21,172 nt of DNA from Synechococcales cyanobacterium PMM_0036. GTDB taxonomy: Bacteria > Cyanobacteriota > Cyanobacteriia > Elainellales > Elainellaceae. Position numbers and translations under genes: made by a program. The stretch covers positions 1-21,172 of the forward strand of contig CASBQM010000423.1 in NCBI GenBank assembly GCA_949127645.1. Direction: 5' to 3'. Positions 15,688-21,172 of the stretch are shown in pieces (position 1 is the first letter of the stretch; every line of letters begins with the position of its first letter). A model generated the notes under the pieces. The model was given only the letters and a program-made list of their open reading frames with translations. It did no database searches and was not told the DNA's origin.

Positions 15688-17859
15688 TTATGGGGGACTA
15701 CTAAGAGTAGATTTAGGAGTAGATGTATTACTGGTTCCTTGTAAATTATTTTTTACTTCCTCTAAAATGTTTTTAAAAGTTTGACTATCCTTCGTAATAA
15801 ATCCATCAGGTTTGTTTTTACCTTGATATTTTTCGTATAAATACACTGCTCTTATCCATTCATCCCGTGTAGTTGCTTTTCCTTCAATTGCGTCTTTATA
15901 ATCAAGGCCGATACTTTTATCTCCACGAGTAATAGTGTTTTTTATTCCTTCCTTTATTTCTTGTTGATTATAACCTAATTCTGCTAATCTTTTTTGCATT
16001 TCTTTGATAGCTTCTTTAGTTTTATTAAAATTGGTTTTTCCCTGGTTTAGAGATTCTAGAGATATTGGTGGTTCTCCATTAATACCATTACTACTAATAT
16101 TACTTCCTGGTAAAGACGATGATGGCGTTGAATACTCAGACCCAGGTTTGCTTGACGGACTACTATCGGTGTTATTGGTATTCGAGTTATTAGCAGAATT
16201 GTTACTTGGAATAAACCTACCACCGAGGAACCCTACTATGAGACTAATTACCACGAGAACAAGTACAAATGCAGCAGGCACGCGCATACCCCCTATTTCT
16301 ATTATTATGAGTAAAAACCTTTCTGGAATAGTCACTTCTCTGGCGATCGCAACATCATAAACATAAGTATGAATATCCCACTTGTTAGGACAAATTTTAA
16401 CAAATATTTTTTTGGGAACTTTACCATATCCTACCTGATAAAACAGCGCTGCAATTTCATAATTCTTTAATTCTCCAAACAGTTCAGCAAGTGGCTGATA
16501 TTTTTCCTGAGGTTGATACTGCTTTTTAAATCGCCTGCAATAATTTCTTAATTCTGTTATAATCTTTTTCCATTCATTATCATCTATCATTCTAAAATTT
16601 TGATTATTTTCTTGGCTATATCGGCTCATTAAGCTTAAATCATTATCAATGTCTTGATTGACTCCTTGAAAATAGCAGTTGCTCCAAATTCCTTTGGGTG
16701 ATTTTAATAACCATGTTACCACTTCCAACAGTTGCTTTTGATTAATTAAGGTAGGTATTATTAGCTTAACACCTTTAGTAATTCTACTGTTTAAATTTTG
16801 CCCCTGCCCATAATTTTGGTTTAAATAGTTTTTAATTTCAGATTGAAAATTATCAGCTACTTGATAGCAATCGTCTTGTTTACTCCGTTTCTGCATCCAA
16901 GATAGGTAATTTTGTAATGTTTCCGGAATCACCATAGCTTGAAGAGTTAAAAGTCGCACCATCTGAGGGTTATATATTGCCTGTCGGAGAGCATCAGTAG
17001 CACCTTGTCCATCAAAAATAACTTTCCAGTAGTTGTCGTCAATTTGGGGATTAGCTAAGGCAGTTAATATAGTTTGAATCTGCTCTACCTTGATTTGCTC
17101 CCTACCAATCAAACCCTTAATAGCAGATTTAATGGGCTGTTCCTCTGCAACTGGTGCAGGAAGTTTAGGCGTACTGACTATAGATTTATGTAAAATTTGT
17201 TCTGCCCGTTCACTAGCAGGCTGAATCACTTTAAAACGTGTAGGCTTCTCCAATGCCTCAACCTTAAATGCCCAGGCAACAGGCTGACCGTCGGCATTCA
17301 TGCTTGCCATTTGGTTAATTATTAGTGGGGTGCATGGTTGATCAAAGGGAATAATTACAGGTGCAGGATTATTAAGTAAAGACTGAAGATTATCTGATAA
17401 GTTGATTTCAGGCAGATTAGAAACCAGGTATTCGTTAGGTTGCCCTACTACTTTGCTATCAAACGGATCGAAAACAGGCAGTTGCCCAGTTTTCCGCTGA
17501 GACTCAATCCAAGCCAGTATTTTCAAGATATTCTCTGGTCCTTCACATAGAAAATAGCGATACATAGAAGCACTGCGACCTCTATCATCCCTGCCTCGCG
17601 TGACTACAGCCACTACCGACCAAACTTCGCCATTTCCTTGAACCTCACGACCAATAATAGCTGGATCGTCACTAGAAGCCCCCTCAGCAACGGCAAATTC
17701 TCTATTGGAAATCGAGTTCTGGACGGCAGGAGGAATGGGGTTAATAGTTTTGTTCATGTATTCCCCAGTGAACCCCCTTGACACCCAGTTATCGGGAGTG
17801 CCGTCTGGTTGGATACCCGTGCTGAATTCATGAATTTGAATTTGTGTTGATGTAGTCAT
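15688..17859 (-). CDS. GAP1-like GTPase-associated protein with single transmembrane helix, 723 aa
   Basis: The N-terminal region (1-230) has features I associate with the N-terminal domains of predicted GTPase-associated proteins (GAP1): a run of beta strands ending VAVVTRGRDDRGRSASMY (84-100) followed by RYFLCEG. A helical middle (about 245-510) has no catalytic motif. One transmembrane helix lies near 523-547, then a Ser/Asn/Pro-rich linker (550-605) and a C-terminal helical segment (607-705). The first 520 residues would be cytoplasmic and the tail outside. It directly follows the first GTPase gene with a 4-bp gap, and AAGGA eight bases before the ATG overlaps that gene's end. Adjacency to three GTPases supports a role as partner or regulator. 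The GAP1 name is by pattern and context only, since no profile search was possible. Confidence 0.55.
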   Translation of the reverse strand: MTTSTQIQIHEFSTGIQPDGTPDNWVSRGFTGEYMNKTINPIPPAVQNSISNREFAVAEGASSDDPAIIGREVQGNGEVWSVVAVVTRGRDDRGRSASMYRYFLCEGPENILKILAWIESQRKTGQLPVFDPFDSKVVGQPNEYLVSNLPEINLSDNLQSLLNNPAPVIIPFDQPCTPLIINQMASMNADGQPVAWAFKVEALEKPTRFKVIQPASERAEQILHKSIVSTPKLPAPVAEEQPIKSAIKGLIGREQIKVEQIQTILTALANPQIDDNYWKVIFDGQGATDALRQAIYNPQMVRLLTLQAMVIPETLQNYLSWMQKRSKQDDCYQVADNFQSEIKNYLNQNYGQGQNLNSRITKGVKLIIPTLINQKQLLEVVTWLLKSPKGIWSNCYFQGVNQDIDNDLSLMSRYSQENNQNFRMIDDNEWKKIITELRNYCRRFKKQYQPQEKYQPLAELFGELKNYEIAALFYQVGYGKVPKKIFVKICPNKWDIHTYVYDVAIAREVTIPERFLLIIIEIGGMRVPAAFVLVLVVISLIVGFLGGRFIPSNNSANNSNTNNTDSSPSSKPGSEYSTPSSSLPGSNISSNGINGEPPISLESLNQGKTNFNKTKEAIKEMQKRLAELGYNQQEIKEGIKNTITRGDKSIGLDYKDAIEGKATTRDEWIRAVYLYEKYQGKNKPDGFITKDSQTFKNILEEVKNNLQGTSNTSTPKSTLSSPP

Positions 17860-17863
17860 ATTT

Positions 17864-18790
17864 TTAATCCTTATCTAATTCCTTGTGACGCTCGCCTGTA
17901 CAAAGCCAGTAAATTGGAGACACTAAGCCAAATGGTCGCCAATGCTTAGGATCTCTGATTACAGACATAGTACCATTGCGATCGCGAGTTATTTTTTTTG
18001 AGTTGGACTCTGGGAACCGACTACCCAACATTCCGAATGCCGAAGTTGTAAAGTAATCGACGCTTCCTGTTCCTACTTGTTGCCAAGCCTGTAACGTTCT
18101 ATATACTTGGCGGAAACGTTTCTGTGTTAAATCTCTAGGCTCGTGCCTACTCACCCATAATTCTGACAGTTCACACTTTGTCAGCACTAGGGCAAGACGA
18201 CGCTTATTACCACCAATATCAGTTTGAGCGAGCGCCATTAAAAATTTATCCAGACCTTTGGCATACTCAGAATCCTTGCCGTGAGTAGTACCATCTACCA
18301 GAAACAAAATTCCCTTTGCCTGTAGACAATCCTGAATGTAATTTTCTAGTATCGAGTCACCCACTTTATGAATTAGATCGCTAAAAAATTCTCCTGAATA
18401 ATCTTTACAGGTTATATTCAATTTTACCATTTTTGTTTGAATGCCTGCCCTCGGATTTTTAAAATAAAATTGACTCTTCAGAATAATACTCAGACCATAA
18501 TCCTTGACATCATTGACACTGGGATTCAGGTCGGTTTGTTCCAATCTTAACCCCTGTTCTAGAATATTCTGAGCTCTCGCAATCAATTCAGCTCCAGCTT
18601 CTTGATCCCCAAACGGGGTAACACTCTGGACTGGGCTATCTGCGTTAGCATTAGGCCAATATGCCAGAGATGCCATATAGGCAGTTTTACCAGAGCTGCG
18701 ATCGCCAATCACCCGAATTTGGGCATCTTGATCGCTGATAACAGGCTCACTCAACTTGTTTATTTGATTTTTCTTCAACCAATCTAGCAT
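17864..18790 (-). CDS. TRAFAC-like small GTPase of the paired (DO-GTPase-type) family, 308 aa
   Basis: The G1 P-loop is GDRSSGKT (29-36). The G3 motif is D130-Y-S-G133-E134 in CKDYSGEFF. G4 is TKCE (204-207), with Glu where Asp is usual. G5 is probably TSA near 249-251. The C-terminal signature RDPKHWRPFGLVSPIYWL (279-296) is shared with the next GTPase. An N-terminal helix (1-18) precedes the core. These features match bacterial GTPases found as neighbouring pairs beside GAP1-like proteins in predicted conflict systems. There is no membrane segment. AAGGA lies nine bases before the ATG, and a 6-bp gap separates it from the preceding GTPase gene. It likely forms a heterodimer or relay with its paralogue (inference). 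Confidence 0.82.
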   Translation of the reverse strand: MLDWLKKNQINKLSEPVISDQDAQIRVIGDRSSGKTAYMASLAYWPNANADSPVQSVTPFGDQEAGAELIARAQNILEQGLRLEQTDLNPSVNDVKDYGLSIILKSQFYFKNPRAGIQTKMVKLNITCKDYSGEFFSDLIHKVGDSILENYIQDCLQAKGILFLVDGTTHGKDSEYAKGLDKFLMALAQTDIGGNKRRLALVLTKCELSELWVSRHEPRDLTQKRFRQVYRTLQAWQQVGTGSVDYFTTSAFGMLGSRFPESNSKKITRDRNGTMSVIRDPKHWRPFGLVSPIYWLCTGERHKELDKD

Positions 18791-18796
18791 TGTCCA

Positions 18797-19636
18797 TCAT
18801 CCTTTTTTAACCTTTTTACCTTCTTTCCCCAGCCAATAGAGAGGTTCAATCATATTATAAGGTCGCCAGTGTCGTGGTTCTCTCAACACTGAAGCTGGTT
18901 CGCCGTCAGTTAGCCTATCTGCTCGATTTGGTCGGGGATTGTTTCGTCCTAGCACTCCAAATGTAGAAATTGCGTAAAAACGTAAATTTTTTGGTAAAAC
19001 TCCATCGCGCAGAATTTTTCTTGTCTTAGGTAAATAAACCTCAAATAAATCAAGCTCTGGGTCAATCCGCCCTGACCATATTTCTCCTCTTTCACACTTA
19101 CTTATAGCTACCGCTAATCGTAAATCTTCACCTCGCCCATTAGTATCCATTAAGTGGACAAATTGGTTCATTACTTTTTTGTAGAAATCATCAGTACCTT
19201 TTTCCCATCCGGTTAAAAGAATTAAGCACCCTGTTACATCCGTAAAGCATTCCTTAATAAATTCTTCATGAATAGAATTAGAAAAATTTGGTTCTATTAT
19301 TTTTTCAAAAACTTCTCCTGGATAATCGCGAACATTAACTTGAATCAGCTCTTTTTTACTAAAAAAATATCTCTTGGTATCTATCCTAAAAGAATAGTGT
19401 GGTAAATCATATACAGTTTGGATTTCCTGTCCGATCACCGTTGCTTGAAAATCTAATCCTTGACAAAGAATATTTTCGGCTTTATCTGCTAACTCTCGCG
19501 ATTCAGGATTCTGAGGTTTAATATCAAAATTTTTTGCCCTACCAAATGTCCTCCTATTATCAGGCCAGTATGCTAATGCAGCTAGATAGGTGGTTTTGCC
19601 TGAACCTCGTGGACCAATGACACAAATGTTACCCAT
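18797..19636 (-). CDS. TRAFAC-like small GTPase, paralogue of the 308-aa GTPase, 279 aa
   Basis: The P-loop is GPRGSGKT (8-15) in the first dozen residues. G3 is D104-Y-P-G107-E108 in VRDYPGEVF. G4 is SKCE (179-182), with Ser and Glu as departures from N/TKxD. G5 is probably STF near 224-226. The sequence after the P-loop (TYLAALAYWP) and the C-terminal signature REPRHWRPYNMIEPLYWL (252-269) match the adjacent GTPase, showing recent common ancestry. The C-terminal tail is lysine-rich. AAGGAG lies seven bases before the ATG, overlapping the end of the preceding gene. There is no membrane segment. Its low-canonical G4 suggests altered guanine recognition or hydrolysis. Confidence 0.82.
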   Translation of the reverse strand: MGNICVIGPRGSGKTTYLAALAYWPDNRRTFGRAKNFDIKPQNPESRELADKAENILCQGLDFQATVIGQEIQTVYDLPHYSFRIDTKRYFFSKKELIQVNVRDYPGEVFEKIIEPNFSNSIHEEFIKECFTDVTGCLILLTGWEKGTDDFYKKVMNQFVHLMDTNGRGEDLRLAVAISKCERGEIWSGRIDPELDLFEVYLPKTRKILRDGVLPKNLRFYAISTFGVLGRNNPRPNRADRLTDGEPASVLREPRHWRPYNMIEPLYWLGKEGKKVKKG

Positions 19637-19650
19637 TTTTATTCTCCTTA

Positions 19651-20406
19651 CTACTTGGCTAAAAAGCTACCTAGATAAATCCAGGGTAGTTCCAATAAAG
19701 CACGGTTTTTAATACTTGTAATAAAACAGCGAACTGCTAACCTAGAACCGCTTTTATTAATTTGTTGAATCTGGGAATGAATGGGCTTAAAATATTGTTG
19801 AAAAACATAAGCATCGCGTTGTTCCCAGTTCATTCTAGATCCTTTAGGTATGAATTCTAACTGAGCAGCTTCTCGGTCAATATCGCAAAACAGATCGGCT
19901 TTATTTAAGCAAATTACTAGATGTTTAATTTTAGTACAGTCTTGACGAAAAAAGTCTACCCACCGATTAAACCTGTTACACCATTGCTGCTTGTTAATAA
20001 AATCATAGGGATTATGACCAGGCTTGATGATTTCCCGGTACGGTGGCAGGATCAGGATAATCCCTTCGCTTTGACAAATAGTATCTAAAAACTTTTTCCA
20101 CTCAGCTTGCATGAGTGATTGCCAACTACTTCTCCAGATTTCTCCTGGGGTATCTATCCACTCTAAAGAAATTTGCTTTTTTCCCGCAGGGAGTTCCACT
20201 TGAATTTCTATATCACGATTATAAATTGCCTGTTCTCCATCTGTTTGCTTAATTGTACCTTCCTTTTCATTATACAATAGTTGTTTTAACGCATCATACT
20301 CTGGGCGAATAACCTTGACGTACTTACAATTACGATTGGCTAATTCCATTGCTAAATGTGTTTTGCCAGTTGCTCGATCGCCTATATAAATTACTCCCAT
20401 GCACAT
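19651..20406 (-). CDS. Small GTPase with canonical G motifs, first gene of the ten-gene operon, 251 aa
   Basis: Numbering from the chosen ATG at 20406, the P-loop is GDRATGKT (9-16), G3 is D85-T-P-G88-E89 in EWIDTPGEIW, G4 is N168-K-A-D171, and S231 in ITS marks G5. This is the most orthodox of the three GTPases and lacks the HWRP signature of the other two, so it is a more distant member. Two GTG codons lie upstream in frame, but AAGG (20412-20415) five bases before ATG-20406 and good spacing favour that start; another in-frame ATG two codons later (20400) is possible. It is the promoter-proximal gene of the operon, with a 14-bp gap to the next. It may act as regulator of, or partner for, the GAP1-like protein (inference). 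Confidence 0.82.
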   Translation of the reverse strand: MCMGVIYIGDRATGKTHLAMELANRNCKYVKVIRPEYDALKQLLYNEKEGTIKQTDGEQAIYNRDIEIQVELPAGKKQISLEWIDTPGEIWRSSWQSLMQAEWKKFLDTICQSEGIILILPPYREIIKPGHNPYDFINKQQWCNRFNRWVDFFRQDCTKIKHLVICLNKADLFCDIDREAAQLEFIPKGSRMNWEQRDAYVFQQYFKPIHSQIQQINKSGSRLAVRCFITSIKNRALLELPWIYLGSFLAK

Positions 20407-20517
20407 CACCACCTTAATTATCTACGCTGAATAATTTGTCAGACTCATATAGTTTGCCAGCCTTTGTTGATTGTCAGTCAACTTCGTTTGCTGTTGCGTT
20501 TGAGTTGCTTTAGGCTA

Positions 20518-20590
20518 CCAGCCGTTCTTCGGGACAAATTTGAAGAACGCGATCTGCGCTTCGCTATCGGATGAAACCCTTGCAGGCTGG
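20518..20590. repeat. Nested inverted repeat CCAGCC/GGCTGG with inner hairpin GTTCTTC/GAAGAAC
   Basis: CCAGCC (20518-20523) pairs with GGCTGG (20585-20590), and inside it GTTCTTC (20524-20530) pairs with GAAGAAC (20542-20548). The segment GCGATCTGCGCTTCGC inside resembles short dispersed repeats of cyanobacteria. Direction of function, if any, is unknown. Confidence 0.5.
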
Positions 20591-20617
20591 AACCCTTATA
20601 TCATCGGCTTTCCCGCA

Positions 20618-20755
20618 TTAGGTTGGTAGTCTGGCTTTAGTTGAATGTGAGGCAGGCTGCGTCGAACCGGTAGCTTCAGGATTCTCTTTTCCCTGTTGCA
20701 CCTGCCGATCTATGCTCTGACGCTTGAACAGACTTTGGCGATCAAGATTCATCAT
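20618..20755 (-). CDS. Possible 44-45-aa polar peptide upstream of the GTPase operon
   Basis: Two in-frame ATG codons (20755 and 20752) are followed by 44 codons and a TAA at 20618-20620. TAGGG lies about seven bases before the second ATG, a reasonable Shine-Dalgarno, so the 44-aa product starting NLDRQSLFKRQSIDRQ is likely. The peptide is polar, Gln/Ser/Thr-rich, and has no hydrophobic segment or known motif. It is on the same strand as the GTPase operon, 212 bp upstream of its first start, with an AT-rich promoter-like region above. It may be a genuine small protein, an upstream ORF, or chance; no function is proposed. Confidence 0.3.
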   Translation of the reverse strand: MMNLDRQSLFKRQSIDRQVQQGKENPEATGSTQPASHSTKARLPT

Positions 20756-20808
20756 AAAACCCTAGTCGATTATTGAATCGTTACATTCCCATAATACATG
20801 AATAAGTT

Positions 20809-20831
20809 AAAACTTTTATATATAAAGTTTT
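20809..20831. promoter_or_regulatory. AT-rich dyad AAAACTTT-N7-AAAGTTTT
   Basis: AAAACTTT (20809-20816) and AAAGTTTT (20824-20831) are perfect inverted repeats around TATATAT. It could be an operator or simply AT-rich promoter DNA. Confidence 0.4.
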
Positions 20832-20859
20832 GCAAATTTTAGTTAAGTTTTTTATCAAA

Positions 20860-20873
20860 TATGAGTACTCATA
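20860..20873. promoter_or_regulatory. Perfect 14-bp palindrome TATGAGTACTCATA, possible operator
   Basis: All 14 bases are self-complementary, as expected for a site bound by a dimeric regulator. It sits midway in the divergent region between the operon-side ORF and the acetyltransferase, so it could affect either side. The regulator is unknown. Confidence 0.45.
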
Positions 20874-20944
20874 CGCTCGTGTTAAGTTTGTTAAACTACT
20901 GAAACCAAGTATTTATACAGACAAAAAGTCAATTTTTGCACTTG

Positions 20945-20964
20945 TTTGTATATGCTAATACAAA
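20945..20964. promoter_or_regulatory. Dyad TTTGTAT-N6-ATACAAA upstream of the acetyltransferase gene
   Basis: Seven-base perfect arms (20945-20951 and 20958-20964) overlap the weak plus-strand promoter candidate, about 70 bp before the acetyltransferase start. A repressor site is possible but unproven. Confidence 0.4.
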
Positions 20965-21033
20965 ATATTTTAATGATTTACGTATATTTCCGTAAGCAAA
21001 AAAATCTTCCCGATCTTCCTGAGGCAGAAACTG

Positions 21034-21172
21034 ATGACTGAACATTCACAAGCGTTGCCACCTGGTTGCCTACTCCGCCCTGCCCGTGCCGATGATATGT
21101 GGGCGATTCGATTTTTGGTGCTAGGAGCCACACTAGATCCCACTCAATTGCGCTGGCAGCAGTTTTGGGTAA
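21034..21172 (+). CDS. GNAT-family N-acetyltransferase, 5' end only (runs off the right edge)
   Basis: An ATG at 21034 opens 46 codons to the window end. The sequence CLLRPARADDMWAIRFLV (residues 12-29) matches the usual start of a GNAT domain, where a beta strand ending LRPAR-ADD leads into helix 1. The rest (LGATLDPTQLRWQQFWV) continues without a stop. GAGG lies nine bases before the ATG. The catalytic and acetyl-CoA binding parts are outside the window, so the substrate cannot be inferred. It is divergent from the GTPase operon and probably an unrelated neighbour. Confidence 0.7.
   Translation, partial: MTEHSQALPPGCLLRPARADDMWAIRFLVLGATLDPTQLRWQQFWV

Larger units (their letters stand above)
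20407..21033. other. Divergent intergenic region between the GTPase operon and the acetyltransferase gene
   Basis: It holds a short possible gene (20618-20755), an inverted structure at 20518-20590, several AT-rich dyads (20809-20831, 20945-20964, TTACG/CGTAA near 20978-20995), a perfect 14-bp palindrome (20860-20873), and an operator-like near-palindrome GTTGA-N7-TCAAC (20466-20482). The 20760-21005 stretch is strongly AT-rich. I find no convincing -35/-10 pair for the GTPase operon itself; a weak candidate for the divergent gene is TTGCAC-N17-TACAAA ending near 20964. Confidence 0.6.

Noticed and set aside
16004..16360. Open frame of 118 codons on the plus strand
   Set aside because: Antisense to the GAP1-like gene, with low-complexity Leu/Pro composition and no convincing start signal.

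Overview
The window looks cyanobacterial, probably from a filamentous (Nostocales-like) species. It is AT-rich and carries at least eight copies of the HIP1 octamer GCGATCGC (starting at 128, 8744, 13443, 14966, 15224, 16343, 17978 and 18698). A small mobile-type repeat has TCAGGACTTACGCA ends. A zinc-ribbon Ser/Thr kinase carries a GUN4 domain, and one lipoprotein has an ARC6/IMS-like domain. All of these are familiar from cyanobacteria. The genus cannot be fixed from sequence reading alone.

Layout from left to right: (1) 1-366 holds the 5' end of an exported protein that runs off the left edge, then a 93-bp MITE-like element. (2) 367-6992, minus strand, is a tight four-gene operon read right to left: trypsin-like protease, 748-aa coiled-coil/helical protein, 957-aa protein with about six tandem SPFH (Band-7)-like modules, and a ubiquitin-fold (YukD/EsaB-like) protein. 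It has a good TTGACA-N17-TATGTT promoter upstream. (3) 6993-7672 is a non-coding gap with hairpins and a perfect 43-bp tandem duplication. (4) 7673-9285, plus strand, is a small helix-turn-helix-like protein translationally coupled to a Ser/Thr kinase-GUN4 fusion. (5) 9282-20406, minus strand, is a ten-gene operon about 11 kb long. Read right to left it encodes three small GTPases, a GAP1-like single-pass membrane protein, a six-helix membrane protein ending in an FHA-like domain, a membrane-anchored exported vWA protein, three related lipoproteins and a membrane-anchored class-A-beta-lactamase-fold serine hydrolase. (6) 20407-21033 is a regulatory and possibly short-ORF region with several dyads, including a perfect 14-bp palindrome. 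(7) A divergent GNAT acetyltransferase starts at 21034 and runs off the right edge.

How the genes may work together (inference): the ten-gene operon looks like one envelope-spanning device. The cytoplasmic end is the GTPase trio with the N-terminal part of the GAP1-like protein. The membrane part is the GAP1-like protein, the FHA protein and the vWA anchor. The outside part is the vWA domain, the lipoproteins and the serine hydrolase. The FHA-like domain offers a possible link to the nearby kinase. The protease, ubiquitin-fold and multi-SPFH operon may be a second, cytoplasmic scaffold-and-protease module. GTPase/GAP1 pairs, trypsin-like proteases, vWA proteins and ubiquitin-like proteins recur in multi-component, NTP-dependent conflict (defence-like) systems predicted by comparative genomics in multicellular bacteria. 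This particular assembly is not one I recognise as characterised.
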